Source of the DNA: Chamaecyparis obtusa
Taxonomy: Eukaryota > Streptophyta > Pinopsida > Cupressales > Cupressaceae
Direction: 5' to 3'
Assembly (NCBI GenBank): GCA_027943335.1
Contig: BSBK01005650.1
Span: forward strand, 1,894,501 to 1,958,500
Length of the DNA: 64,000 bases
In this document: positions 1 through 11,844 of the stretch, in pieces
Numbering within the stretch: the stretch's first letter is position 1
Layout of the letters: every line of letters begins with the position of its first letter
Translations under genes and position numbers: made by a program
Notes under the pieces: generated by a model
Told to the model about the DNA's origin: nothing
What the model saw: only the letters and a program-made list of their open reading frames with translations
Databases searched by the model: none

Positions 1-484
1 TTCTGATGAGGAGTCGATAGAACTCCTCTGTATACTCCTGAACAGATCTTCCCGCTTGCTTCAAACTTTGCATTTTCTTTAGTAGATCAAGCTCATAATC
101 AACAGGAATGAACTGTCGCTTCAATTTATCCACCATCCGATCCCATCTTGTGATTTTATCTTTCCTTCTTCTATTTCGCTCCAATTGAATTTCTTGCCAC
201 CAAATCTTCGCATGACCTTTCAGTCTGGCCTTCGCAAATTTGACCCTATCAGGATTCTCAACATCTTCATACTCAAAATACTCTTCACATTCATTGATCC
301 AGTCGATCAATTCCTCTGGGTTAAGATTTCCAGAAAATGTAGGAACCTCAATCTTAGGTCTTTTCCCAATCTTGGAAATCGCCCAAAAAAGTCTTTCTTC
401 CTCCTGGTTCACAATTTCAACTTCTCCTTCTTGATATTCTTCTTCAGCTTCATCCTCGCTTTCATCTCTGACATTAAGATTCAT
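1..484 (-). pseudogene. gag N-terminal part, chromovirus (runs off the window)
   Basis: The minus-strand reading frame starts at an ATG at 484-482, the counterpart of the gag start at 5992, and reads out of the window at position 1. It covers the acidic N-terminus and the first part of the capsid-like region. It differs from the second copy by only a few substitutions. Whether this copy is intact further left cannot be seen. Confidence 0.8.
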
Positions 485-676
485 TCATCTGCGAATCTCT
501 TCTTGCAATGCTCGCACTTGTCTCTGCAGCTCTCTAACCTCAGGTGTCACAGTACCAACTCTTCCGCCACGTTCTTGTCGTGGAGGCATTTTCGCGATGC
601 GCGCTGAAACCCTAGCCACGGTCCTCGTGCAAACTGCCTCACAGTCGACGATCTGTTTACACACTCAAGAACTCCT

Positions 677-688
677 GCTCTGATACCA
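677..688 (-). other. Primer-binding site, initiator tRNA-Met type (left copy)
   Basis: On the minus strand this reads TGGTATCAGAGC, the classical plant LTR-retrotransposon primer-binding site complementary to the 3' end of initiator methionine tRNA. It lies two bases inside the LTR edge at 691. This shows that the 691-1551 LTR acts as a 5' LTR for the partial unit to its left. Confidence 0.9.
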
Positions 689-690
689 CT

Positions 691-1551
691 TGATGAAGGG
701 TGCTCCCCTTAATACCACAAACACATAACAGAAATAGAAGAACAACAACAATACCCAATAACAGAAAATTAGCTTCTTATTATCTCCACAAATGTGGAAT
801 TACGAACTTTTAGAATTACAATATGCAAAGCCACATGGGCATTCCCTTACAATATTCCGTAGGACAAAGCCTCGAACTATTACCCAGATCTACTACCCAG
901 AACTATTCTGAACTGCCTAAGACAATAATACAGCCTTCCTTATATAGGCAATTTTCCACCGCCTGGGAAGGTTCCAGAATTTTTAGCCAATAAGGCCGAC
1001 CAAACTTAGAATTATTTTATTTTACATTTTATTACATCATAGTCGGCTCAAGATAACCTTTGAAACCCGAACAGAAATTTTGAAAAAAATTATTTTTCGT
1101 CATTTCAGGTGGCCCAACTTTCGAAGACCATGAGTCATCACCCGTTGACCCGCTCGGCTATTATAACCCCATTTCGGAAATGCCACGAAGCGCTCTACAA
1201 GCATGATTGGTGCAAGCGCCTGTCACTCAAATTTTTGACCTCATCCGGGGCCTCTAAAGCCTTCAAAACTGAGTTCAAAGTTTCTGTACCCTGCTGCCAA
1301 TACCGAAAATCTTCAATATCTTCCAACATACACTTGATCTGGCAATGAAACTTTACTGGCAGACTTATATGACCAAAATGAACCTCCAAAAAAGAAATCA
1401 GATCATTCTGAGCACATACGAAAATTACCAAAAATAGTAACTTTCCATAAATAGCAGCTCTGCACAAAATAGCCCTTATTGAAAATAAAAACAAAAATAT
1501 TTTTTTTAGGTGATGCAAGATTGCTCTTACACCCAGGATGCTCCTGCATCA
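691..1551 (-). repeat. Chromovirus LTR, shared middle LTR of the array
   Basis: This 861-bp repeat matches 6199-7059. On the minus strand it starts TGATGCAGG and ends in CATCA, so it has the canonical TG...CA ends with short inverted termini. By eye I count about 24 differences between the two LTRs (roughly 97 percent identity). It is the 3' LTR of the complete unit and the 5' LTR of the partial one. A TATA-like CCTATATAA lies at 948-940 on the minus strand. No clean polypurine tract is visible beside its right edge. Confidence 0.93.
940..948 (-). promoter_or_regulatory. Putative TATA box in chromovirus LTR (left copy)
   Basis: The minus strand reads CCTATATAA in the middle of the LTR, where a Pol II promoter is expected at the U3/R border. 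The same nine bases occur at the matching place in the right LTR and in the LTR of the Tat element at 20340-20348. Confidence 0.55.
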
Positions 1552-1589
1552 GACACGCGGGGTAATTTGAGAAGTGACCCTGTCACGAC

Positions 1590-2570
1590 TCAGGTGTGCA
1601 GAGGAAAGCCAAGACGGCCAACCTCCTCCTTTGTCAGCCATGATGAATCTTCAACAGGTCGTCCTTTCCACTTGACCAGATATTCTTCATATGTCCTGTT
1701 CCTTGTGCTTCTGCCAACACGACTGTCCAGTATATCTTCGATCTCCTTAGTGTCTGAACTAGTTGCTGGAGTACTCCACTGTGCTGCTGCAACCTCATCG
1801 TCAACACCTCCTTCGTGATACTCTGTCAAATCTGAAATGTTAAACACTGGTGAAATATTTAGCTCAGTAGGTAATTCTACCTCATATGCATTTCCTGAAT
1901 CATGTTTCTTCAGTATCCTACATGGCCCAAACTTCTTCATTTTCAGCTTGTTATATGTACCAACTGGAAACCGCTCCTTCCACAAATGAACCATGACTTC
2001 ATCACCAACCTGAAATTTCTTATACCTCCTTTTCTCATCTGCCTTAGCCTTATACTGTGCATTCATCTTGGTAATATGCTTCCTCACCTCCTCATGGATG
2101 TTCTTCAAGTGTTCTGCAAAATCCTCAGCTTCAGCACTACTTATTTCGCCTTTATCTATCTTTCTCAATTCAGATGCATTTCTTGGACTACTTCCATATA
2201 CAATCTGGAATGGTGATTTACCAGTGCTCCTATTGACAGAATTATTGTATGCAAATTCTGCCTGTGGTAAAATCAAATCCCATCCTGTCGGCTTATCTCC
2301 AACCAAACATCTCAGCAAATTTTCCAAACTCCTATTCACCACCTCTGTCTGTCCATCAGTCTGTGGATGATATGATGAACTGAACTTCAAATCTATCTTC
2401 AACTTCTTCCACAATGTACGCTAGAAATATCCAACAAACTTAGTGTCCTGATCTGAAACTATGGTCCTTGGCAAACCATGAAGTCTTACTACTTCTCTGA
2501 AAAATAATTCTGCTACATGAACAGCATCATTAGTCTTCTTGCAGGGAATAAAATGTGCCATCTTTGAAAA
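1590..2570 (-). pseudogene. Chromovirus pol, third block: integrase core, GPY/F module and chromodomain
   Basis: After the slip near 2580, integrase continues through the second aspartate region, is cut by an in-frame TAG at 2423-2421, and is then open to 1590. The open part (274 codons from 2414) carries HPQTDGQTE with the catalytic glutamate, the GPY/F-like module (KKFGPCRILKK) and a C-terminal chromodomain (YEEYLVKWKG, then DSSW). In known chromoviruses this domain binds chromatin marks and steers integration. The stop replaces a position where tryptophan is usual, which fits a G-to-A change. Confidence 0.9.
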
Positions 2571-3145
2571 CTGTCAACTACCACAAAAATTGAATCGTGT
2601 CCCCGCTGTGTCCTCGGTAAACCAAGAACAAAGTCCATGCTGATATCCTCCCAAGGCTTCTCTGGTACAGGTAATGGCTGATACAACCTTGTATTCTGCT
2701 TCACTCCCTTCCCCATCTGACATACTCGGCAACTCTGTACAAACTTTTTCACATCTTGCTGCAACTGTGGCCAATAATAATTCTCACTAACCAAACCAAG
2801 GGTTTTATCACAACCAAAATATCCAGCCAATCCTCTGCTATGCTTCTCCTTGATGAGATTCTCCCTCATAGAACTTCGTGGAATGCACAACTGACTCCCT
2901 CTGAATAGCATTTCATCTTGGATGATAAAATCCAACCATTTCGTCCTGTCTAGAGTAACAGGTTCTGTACAAGCCTTCCAAGCTTCACCAAAATCAGGAT
3001 CCTCTGGATATAAATTCTTGAGTTCCTTGAACCCAACCACCTCAATCTGCATCTCTGTCAGCAATAGTTGCCTTCTGCTAAGAGCATCTGCAACCCTATT
3101 GGACTTTCCACTCCTGTGTTTCAAAACAAATGTATAACTCTGCAA
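2513..3145 (-). pseudogene. Chromovirus pol, second block: RNase H tail and integrase N-terminus
   Basis: Same frame as the block upstream, read after the TAG at 3155-3157. It holds the end of the RNase H/connection region, including the VADALSRR motif that closes this domain in Ty3/gypsy pol. The integrase HHCC zinc-binding region follows (HSRG...H, CRVCQMGKG), then the start of the catalytic core with the first aspartate in SMDFVLGLP. Near 2575-2585 the frame slips, because the expected integrase text continues in another frame down to 2424. The stop at 2515-2513 is a result of that slip. Confidence 0.87.
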
Positions 3146-3154
3146 AAACTCAAC

Positions 3155-5992
3155 CTATTTTAAATGCCTCTGATTCAACTTTCCTTGACTATTCAAATAT
3201 TGCAAAGTTTGATGATTAGTGTACAAAAAAAACTCTTTAGGAAGTAGATAATGTCTCCACTTCTTTAATGCCTGAACTATAGCATAAAATTCTTGATCAT
3301 AAACAGAATATTTTCTCTTGGCATCATTTAATTTCTCACTGAAATAAGTAACAGGTTTACCTTCTTGGCTCATAACAGCTCCTATTGCCGTACCACTAGC
3401 ATCACAATCTACTTGAAACACCTTATTAAAATCTGGAAGTGCTAAAATAGGTTGTTCTGTAACTTTTTGTTTCAACAATTGAAAACTCTTTTCTGCCCCA
3501 TTAGTCCACTTAAACTCTTTTCTATCCCCTCTCATTGTTTCAGTCAAGGGTCCACAAATATTGCTAAAATTTTTGATAAACTTTCTGTAAAAGCTAGCTA
3601 GACCATGAAGAGATCTTACCTCAGTAGCATTCTTTGGAGTAGGCCATTCAAGGATAGCCTGTACCTTCTCTGGGTCCATTTTTAGACCTTCTGCTAAAAC
3701 TACAAATCCCAAATACACTAACTCTTTCTTCACAAAACTGCACTTCTTCAAATTACTCAACAATTTTTCTTCTCTCAACTTCTCAAATACCATACGAATA
3801 TGCATCATATGCTCATCCAATGTCTTACTAAAGATCAAAATATCATCTAGGTAAACAATGATAAACTTACCCAGAAATTCTTTCAGAACCTCATTCATGA
3901 GTCGCATGAAAGTGCTCGGTGCATTGGTTAGCCCAAAAGGCATGACTAACCACTCATACAGTCCTTCCTTTGTCTTGAAGGCAGTCTTCCATTCATCTCC
4001 TTCTCTGATCCGAATCTGATGATATCCACTTTTCAGATCTATCTTTGAGAAATACACAGCTCCACTCAAACAGTCCATAATATCATCCATTCCTGGCAAT
4101 GGAAACCTGTACTTGATTGTAATCTTGTTTATTGCCCTAGAATCTGTACACATCCTCCACTCTCCATTCTTCTTTGGTGCTAATACCGCTGGTATAGCAC
4201 AGGGACTCAGACTCTCACGGATCAATCCTTTCTGTAGTAGTTCATGTACTTGTCTATTCAACTCCTCACTTTCTGCAGGTGTCATTCTGTGTGCTGCCTT
4301 ATTCGGCAAACTCGCTCTTGGGATCAAGTCCATCTGATGACTGATCTTCCTGACTGGTGGTAATCCATCAGGCATGTTATCGGATACAATATCTTGAAAC
4401 TCATTCAACAAATCTGCAACTTCTACAGGAACATCTTCTACTTCCTCTTTACCAGCTTTTGAAATTAAAGCAAAACATACATGCTCATGCCTCATACCAT
4501 CTAGGAAATTTCTTCCATCAACAAAAGTTATCCTTGCATTACCACATACCTTTTCTTCAGTCTCCTTCAATGGTTTTAGCTTATGTCGCACTCCATCCTT
4601 TGTCAGGGAATAGGTATTCGCACGACCATCATGTACAGCACATCTGTCAAACTGCCATGGTCTACCCAACAACATATGACATGCATCCATAGATATGATA
4701 TCACACAATACCTCATCTTGGTATCCGCCAATCTTGAACTTCACCAGGCATTGTTCATTGACCATGACCTTGTGGTCATCCTGTACCCAGGCAATCCGAT
4801 ATGGATGTGGGTGTCTCTGTCTCTTGAGCTTCAACTTTGTCACCATCTCTTCTGACACCAAATTGTCAGTGCTTCCACTATCAATAATCACATCACAACA
4901 TTTACCTTCACACTTGCACCTGGTGCGAAACAGGCTCCTCCTTTGCTCAGGTTCATTCTCACCACTCAACAAGACTCTTCTGTTAATCAACGTTTCTCCT
5001 CTTTCAGCATCTTCAGAATTTGATGATCTGGCATCTTCATCTACATGTGCAACTCTGGCCTGGCCTTCATTTCTCCTGTCTGTTCTGCCTTGGCGCTGAG
5101 GACATTCAAATGCCCTATGACCTTCTTCTCCACAGTGAAAACATGTTCCACGGAAGCCACCTCTTCCAGATCCTTGTCCTCTTCCTCTTCCTCTCTGATC
5201 TCTATTATTCTGATCCTGAAAGCGATTGGAATTATTTTCTCGCTGATTCTGACTACTACTGGCCTCATCCTTCTTTTTTGGATCCTCATTTCGGCCACCA
5301 TATGACCGTCCACCAGATCGTCCACCGCGACCTCTTCCGTTTTGTTTGCTCTCAAACTTCTTGTTCAACTTTTCCTCTACTTTTAGGGCAAACTGGTATG
5401 CCTCTTCAATACTATTCATTCGAACCAGATTCAGCTCCTCCTGAATGCTTGGCCTTAACCCATTAAGGTATCGGGCAACTTTCTCTTTATCAGCTTCTGC
5501 ATGGCCTGTTCTGATGAGGAGTCGATAGAACTCCTCTGTATACTCCTGAACAGATCTTCCCGCTTGCTTCAAACTTTGCATTTTCTTTAGTAGATCAAGC
5601 TCATAATCAACAGGAATGAACTGTCGCTTCAATTTATCCACCATCCGATCCCATCTTGTGATTTTATCTTTCCCTCTTCTATTTCGCTCCAATTGAATTT
5701 CTTGCCACCAGATCTTCGCATGACCTTTCAGTCTGGCCTTCGCAAATTTGACCCTATCAGGATCCTCAACATCTTCATACTCAAAATACTCCTCACATTC
5801 ATTGATCCAGTCGATCAATTCCTCTGGGTTAAGATTTCCAAAAAATGTAGGAACCTCAATCTTAGGTCTTTTCCCAATCTTGGAAATCGCCCGAAAAAGT
5901 CTTTCTTCCTCCTGGTTCACAATTTCAACTTCTCCTTCTTGATATTCTTCTTCAGCTTCATCCTCGCTTTCATCTCTGACATTAAGATTCAT
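3155..5992 (-). pseudogene. Chromovirus gag-pol, first block: gag, protease, RT, RNase H
   Basis: This 945-codon frame begins with ATG at 5992. Gag fills about residues 1-300, with an RG- and GR-rich basic stretch (about 218-282) before a CCHC zinc knuckle (C284, C287, H292, C297). The protease motif DSGS is at 371-374. RT spans roughly 580-760, with FGLTNAPSTF and the catalytic YLDD at 714-717. RNase H follows, with the DCDAS motif and the typical SxxL-rich segment. The frame ends in a TAG at 3157-3155 inside a conserved part of RNase H, and the same frame continues beyond it. I therefore read the TAG as a premature stop, not a natural end. Gag and pol share one frame, as in many plant chromoviruses. 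Confidence 0.9.
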
Positions 5993-6184
5993 TCATCTGT
6001 GAATCTCTTCTTGCAATGCTCGCACTTGTCTCTGCAGCTCTCTAACCTCAGGTGTCACAGTACCAACTCTTCCGCCACGTTCTCGTCGTGGAGGTATTTT
6101 CGCGATGCGCGCTGAAACCCTAGCCACGGTCCTCGTGCAAACTGCCTCACAGTCGGCGATCTGTTTACACACTCAAGAACTCCT

Positions 6185-6196
6185 GCTTTGATACCA
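6185..6196 (-). other. Primer-binding site, initiator tRNA-Met type (right copy)
   Basis: The minus strand reads TGGTATCAAAGC, one mismatch from the left copy and from the canonical site. It lies two bases inside the 5' LTR edge at 6199. The mismatch is a G-to-A change. Confidence 0.85.
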
Positions 6197-6198
6197 CT

Positions 6199-7059
6199 TG
6201 ATGAAGGGTGCTCCCCTTAATACCACAAACACATAACAGAAATAGAAGAACAACAACAATACGCAATAATAGAAAATTGGCTTCTTATTATCTCCACAAA
6301 TGTGGAATTACGAACTTTCAGAATTACAATATGCAAAGCCACATGGGCATTCCCTTACAATATTCCGTAGGACAAAGCCTCGAACTATTACCCAGATCTA
6401 CTACCCAGAACTATTCTGAACTGCCTAAGACAATAATACAGCCTTCCTTATATAGGCAATTTTCCACCGCCTAGGAAGGTTCCAGAATTTTTAGCCAATA
6501 AGGCCGACCAAACTTAGAATTATTTTATTTTACATTTTATTACATCATAGTCGGCTCAAGATAACCTTTGAAACCCGAACAGAAATTTTGAAGAAAATTA
6601 TTTTTTGCCATTTCAGGTGGCCCAACTTCCGAAGACCATAAGTCATCACCCGTTGACCCGCTCGGCTATTATAACCCCATTTTGGAAACGCCACGAAGCG
6701 CTCTACAGGCTTGACTAGCGCAAGCGCCCATCACTCAAATTTTTGACCTCATCGGGGGCCTCTAAAGCTTTCCAAACTGAGTTCAAAGTTTCTGTACCCT
6801 GCTGCCAATACCGAAAATCTTCAATATCTTCCAACATACACTTGATCTGGCAATGAAACTTTACTGGCAGACTTATATGACCAAAATGAACCTCCAAGAA
6901 AGAAATCAGATCATTCTGAGCACATACGAAAATTACCAAAAATAGTAACTTTCCATAAATAGCAGCTCTGCACAAAATAGCCCTTATTGAAAATAAAAAC
7001 AAAAATATTTTTTTTCGGTGATGCAAGATTGCTCTTACACCCAGGATGCTCCTGCATCA
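6199..7059 (-). repeat. Chromovirus 5' LTR
   Basis: This 861-bp LTR is paired with 691-1551, with TG...CA ends on the minus strand. Outside it (7060 on) the sequence changes at once to the decayed plus-strand frame of the Tat element. The five bases beyond the edge (GTTTT) would be the target duplication, but the partner site lies beyond the window. Confidence 0.93.
6448..6456 (-). promoter_or_regulatory. Putative TATA box in chromovirus 5' LTR
   Basis: CCTATATAA on the minus strand, at the same offset as in the left LTR. Transcription would start shortly downstream and run leftward through gag-pol. Confidence 0.55.
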
Positions 7060-8015
7060 GTTTTGTGTTAGTATGGGTGCACATAGAGTATGCCCCAGGG
7101 AGTGGCTATGTACGCTCGTGGGGTCCCTGTGTGGATTACGAGACATCTATCCAAGAGATTTGAGACCTTGGGTATTTACCTTGGTCTATGAGAGAGAATA
7201 TTATGGATGTTGGGATTACAGATGAGAATGTAGATTGGCTAGCTCAGAACCCATTTTTGAGGTTTACAAATCTCGCTGAGAGAGTCCCATGTATTGATGA
7301 GGTGTCAGATAGTGACGGTGGTGATGCTGGTGATGAGGGAGATGATGCAGATGATGGAGATGGTGGGAGGGGTGGGGGTAGGATTAGAGCACGATGTAGA
7401 TGACTGGGTCATCAGGCAGTCAAAGAAGGCAGAGTTCATATTCCAATTATTGTTGCTGCTCCCATCCCTCCTAGTGTTGGTGGTGGTCAAGTTAGAGGTG
7501 GTGCAGATAGAGCACTCCATCAGGTTGCTACGGATCTAGCTTTTAGACATAGTCGACATAGAGCTAGATGATAGAGAGAGATGGATGCACAGATTGCATA
7601 GGTTTTACTTGATCAGGCACAAGGTCCTTCTGCTCAGTAGGTTATACCATTGATTGTTCCACAGGCTACATCTTCTCAGGCACCTGCTTCTACTTTGATG
7701 CCATCATCTTCTTCACGTCCATCTTCTTCAATTTTTGTTCCATCCTAATCAGATCCATCTTCTTCCATTCTTTCTTCTTCCATAACTCCACCACAGACTT
7801 CTACAGCATAGGTTCCTAGTGTGGTTGCACCAGAGGTTCGTGCTTTACAGTCTGATGTCTCTAAGATTAGATAGGAGATGAGACAGCTGAGTAGTATTAT
7901 GCAGACCTTTATGGTCATGATGAGTCAGCAAGCATTACAACCTATTTTGAGTCAGCCTCCAGATAGTGCTCCTGGTCTTGATGGTGGAGATGGTACTGGT
8001 GGTTCAGCCAGTTGA
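7060..8015 (+). pseudogene. Decayed antisense extra ORF of the Tat element
   Basis: One plus-strand frame runs from the LTR junction to a final TGA at 8013-8015, with nine internal stops: TGA at 7161, 7401 and 7569; TAG at 7572, 7599, 7638, 7809 and 7872; TAA at 7746. Between them it is clearly protein-like: a segment with WGPCVDYETSIQEI, an acidic GD-rich stretch, a Ser/Pro/Gln-rich stretch and a helical C-terminus with LQSDVSKIR. Nearly all stops sit where Gln or Arg would fit, as expected for C-to-T change at CAG, CAA and CGA. Tat elements are known to carry antisense extra ORFs between integrase and 3' LTR, some related to plant mobile-domain proteins. That assignment is an inference; I do not recognise the domain. 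The 5' part is beyond the chromovirus. Confidence 0.6.
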
Positions 8016-10685
8016 CTTATGATTTGAGATACATCAAAAATTTTATTTTGATGATATACATGATCTCCTTCCTTTGTTGATATCGAGACATTAGACTCTA
8101 TTGTATCATTTTTTATTCATTGAGGTTGTTTATGCTGATACTTTGATACTTTGATTTAGAGATGTTTCATTATATGATCATTCCATATACTTTGATATTC
8201 TTTTGATTTTATGATGATGCCATAGACTCTGATATTTATTTTTGATAGCTTTCACTATATATGATGTCATGATGTGTTGGATTTCCTTTTCAGGTGTTTT
8301 AGCATTATATACGGATCTAGATGATTCTATCTCCTATATGCTTTGTTTTATGCTTTTCAGATGTGATGTTTGATATGTATGCACATGTTCTAATGATGCT
8401 TAAATGATTGTCTTATGTATGACATAGAATAGATGGATGAATGTAATGAACTTTAATGATTAATGCTTTATTATGGATGCAATGATGTATAGACGTAGTT
8501 AATGAATAATGTATATTGAAATGATTTTATGAATGCAATGGTAAATGCCATGAAATGATGTGTAGTGATGAAATGTGATATGGATATGTGATGCTTAATG
8601 ATTCTAGATGTTACATGATATAAATGATGATGCAAATACAATGCTTTTATGGAATGGATTTATATACGATGTTCCTAAATGATTTAAATGATATGAACCT
8701 AATGATGATGGTTATGGTATATTTGAGATGTAATGATGTAAAATGAATGCAATGATGTGATATTTTTGGCCTAGTGAATGCAATGATAATGCACTTAATG
8801 GATGCAATATGAATGATTTCTTTTGCAAAGAATGATGTGTTCTAAATGAAATGAATCTTGAATGATGCAATCTAATGCACTTAATGATTTTTAACATGGA
8901 TGAATGAATGCCATGTAATGCAATTAATGTAATGTAAATGGATTTACATGATTTATGAAACCTAATGCAATTGATTTAAATGATATGTGCAGTCTAATGC
9001 AATTCGATGATTAAAATGCTACTTAACATAATGAACTTAATGAACCTTAATGCAATGAACTTCCTAATTCAAATGATGAATGCACTTAAATGAATGCAAG
9101 GTCTAATGAAGATTATTTAATGCAACTCAAAGGTAATGATTTAAAATGAACTTAACAAATGCAAGTGAACTAATGGAATGCACTTTTGTTTTTGTTTTTG
9201 GATTTCCAACACACTCGATCACATATAATTCTTGATGCTCATTTGATTTTTGATTTGACCACACCCCCTTTCATTTTTTTCATTTTTCCCTCTTTCAATT
9301 TAAACTAAGAAAGGAAAAAGTACATTAAATGCATTTAATCTAAAATGTATGCAACTAACTGTCATTATTCAGAAATTTGGAGCTTATAATCATCATTGAG
9401 CAATTTTTGGAATCCCAATTTAGTACAACCATCACTAGTTCAACCATGATGATATGAATACTTTTTGTACCTCTTGCGTTGCTTTCCCGTCTCTTTTCTG
9501 GTACGACTATCACTGATTGAAACCAATCATGAGAGTGCGAATACCAATTTTTTTGGATTCTATATTACAAGTGGATTTTGGTATTATGATATTGAACATC
9601 AAAATATCCAAGGTATCCTTTTGTGTAAACAAAAAATAATCTCAATTTTATCCTATGTACAAGTCCTCGATGATTCTTTGATGATCACATCCTTAGACAA
9701 ATAATACATGATTTAGCACTTTGATCTTAAGAAAGACATTCAGATTTCAACTAAAATATCACACTTTCATCATATCTTGTCTAGTTTTAAAACTTTCATC
9801 GATTTGCTAGAAAGATATGATTTCATCAATCAAGTCAACACTTAGAAAAAAAATTTGCAATGTTTTTCAAATCCATATATCAAGTGTAGTTCCATCCATT
9901 TCATACTTTTAATCCTGATAAAGATAAGGTCATGTAAGATCTCAGATCAAATTTTGTGTTGGTTCAAATTGGATTAGAATGAATATTTGATTTAGCGTTG
10001 TTACTTGTTCTTTTGATGATTTGATTTGGTGTCTGATTGAAATTTTCTTGTGATGAACCCTTTATCCGCTTGAGTAGATTGCCCCCAGCTTGATATGATT
10101 ACGTTTGTGGGACTTGAGACAATTTGCAGATTAGGTGACCAAAATCTTTAGGTACTTGCAAATGCAACTATGGGGTTTTATTATGCAATATATACAAATG
10201 CTAGCGAATGTAGTATTTACAAGGTGACTGCTAGGTATGCAATTGACTTGGACTTTATATGGTGTCTGTTTACCAAGTTTTCACCGATTGAATGGATCTT
10301 GCTTCTTTTTCTATTTTTAAAGCTTTTTCTCTCTTTTGTTGCTACCAAGGTGCCTATTTGCTAGGTTTTCACTGAGATACTTTTTCTCTTTTCTGATTTT
10401 TTTTGTATTTTCTCTTTTTTCAATTTTTTTATTTTCATATCATCAAGGCACCTATTTGCTAGGTTTTCACCAAGACAACATCTTTTTGAGGATCATATAT
10501 GAATGTTTTTGGCTCTCTTCATGCTCAATTTTCCACTATTTTTTATCTTTTCTGCTTTTCCACTTTGTTTGGTCTTTTCTGATTTTCAATATTTTTGGTA
10601 TTTTTAGGATCTCTTTTGACTATATGCAATAAATAGGATTCTTTCCATCTAATTTTATAATACTCTTTATACTCTTTCATCTAGT
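8016..10685. other. Non-coding 3' region of the Tat element
   Basis: No frame with recognisable protein similarity is seen here. From about 8340 to 9190 the sequence is a degenerate mix of ATG, AATGAT and AATGCA words. From 10100 to 10640 it is T-rich on the plus strand. In Tat-type elements a long non-coding stretch between integrase and 3' LTR is usual. Confidence 0.5.
8340..9190. repeat. Degenerate ATG/AATGCA-rich low-complexity tract
   Basis: About 850 bases in which words such as AATGATG, AATGCA and TGAATGCA recur every 8-20 bases with no strict period. It looks like an old, eroded simple repeat. Frames that open here are a by-product of the composition. Confidence 0.6.
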
Positions 10686-11700
10686 TCATGTATAGAACCT
10701 CTTTAGATGAATGTTATTGATAAGTTCTTGTAGCTCTTCTCCATCATAATCAGCTAACTTATAAGTGTCTGTGCCAAAAGACAAAGTGATCACAAAAGGT
10801 CCTAACCAGTTTGCTTCCCATTTTCCTTTCTTTTCTCTTTCTTCTTGATTCTTGGGATTCTCTCGCAAAACTATCACCTACTTGGAATGTTCTTGATTTA
10901 ATGTTCTTGTTACAGGTCTGTGACATCCTGTTTTGATATACTTTCAAGTGATCAAATGCTTGTTGATGTTTCTCATATAGCAGTTCTAGCTCATGCAACC
11001 TAGAAACCCTATAATCTTCCTCACTTATCAACCCATGTAAAGATACCCTTAAAGATGGAAGTTCTACCTCCAAAGGTAAAACTGCTTATGTTCCAAAGAC
11101 TAAGGAAAAAGGTGTAGCTCCTATTGGTGTTCTAATGATTGTTCTATAAGCCCATAAGGTCTGGTTTATTTTTATGTGCCAATCTCTATGTGAATTGTCC
11201 ACCGTTCTCTTCAATATCTTCAAGATGTTTTTATTTGTTGCTTTGGCTTGTCCATTACCTTGGGGATAATAGATTGAAGAGGAATGATGTATCATGTGAA
11301 ACTTTGTACACAACTCTTTTAGATCCTTGTTCTTAAAGTGTTTAGCATTATCTATGATGATGGCATGAGGTACGCCATATCTACAAATTATATGATTCAG
11401 TATGAACAAGGATATTTGTTTGCCTGTTGCAATTGATAAGGGTACAACTTCCACCCATTTAGTGAAGTACTCTGTAGAGGTGATGATAAATTTATGACCA
11501 TTGGAATATGGTGGATAAATCTTCCCTATTAAGTCTAATCCCCATTAATAAAATGGCCAAGGTTTTGTCATTAGATGAAGCTCTTGTGCGGGCACATGTA
11601 TCTAGTTTCCATGAAATTGACACTTTCGACAAGTTTTGGCAAAGTGACAAGAATCTTTCTCCATTGTAGGCCAAAAATATCCTATCCTAAGAAGTTTCTT
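10686..11700 (-). pseudogene. Tat element integrase (C-terminal part to core)
   Basis: Pieces of three frames together give a Ty3/gypsy integrase. The core continues at 11454-11086 with the second catalytic aspartate in IIIDNAKHF and the strand region YYPQGNGQAKATNKN. A coiled C-terminal part follows (11073-10759), then the GPF-type ending (10877-10686, NWLGPFVITLSFGTDTYKL). Where the catalytic glutamate should be (GQAE in active relatives), this copy has lysine, a G-to-A change that would kill catalysis. Stops and frameshifts separate the blocks. Confidence 0.8.
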
Positions 11701-11844
11701 AGCTAGGTTTAATCCATTCAAATGTGACGCACAGATTCCCTCATGGATTTCTCACAAGGCTATGTTCAATTTCTTTTCCTCTAGACATCTAAGAAGCATT
11801 CTGTCTAAACTCTTACGATACAATGTGTCAGATATTAAGGTATA

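Larger units (their letters stand above)
1..690 (-). mobile_element. Partial second chromovirus unit, left end of a tandem array
   Basis: This stretch is nearly identical to positions 5509-6198, offset by exactly 5508 bases. It holds the start of gag and the leader with the primer-binding site of another copy of the chromovirus to its right. It is joined directly to the LTR at 691-1551, so that LTR is shared by two internal regions. Such a shared-LTR layout usually comes from unequal recombination between LTRs. The unit continues beyond the left edge of the window. Confidence 0.9.
691..7059 (-). mobile_element. Ty3/gypsy chromovirus LTR retrotransposon, complete structure, broken coding
   Basis: The element runs on the minus strand: 5' LTR (6199-7059), PBS (6185-6196), gag-pol (5992 to 1590) and 3' LTR (691-1551). 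Domain order is gag with CCHC knuckle, aspartic protease, RT, RNase H, integrase and a C-terminal chromodomain, which defines the chromovirus branch of Ty3/gypsy. The coding region is one long frame interrupted by two in-frame TAG codons and one frameshift. No target-site duplication can be assessed, because the left LTR is followed by another internal region. Its right edge abuts an antisense pseudogene frame inside a Tat element, so it probably inserted there. Confidence 0.92.

Noticed and set aside
4113..5466. Plus-strand frames of 70-150 codons opposite the chromovirus pol
   Set aside because: They are antisense shadows of the gag-pol frame. Their apparent protein text follows from its codon use.
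10170..10632. Phe- and Ser-rich plus-strand frames resembling transmembrane proteins
   Set aside because: They are T-run driven, in the non-coding 3' region of the Tat element, with no domain.
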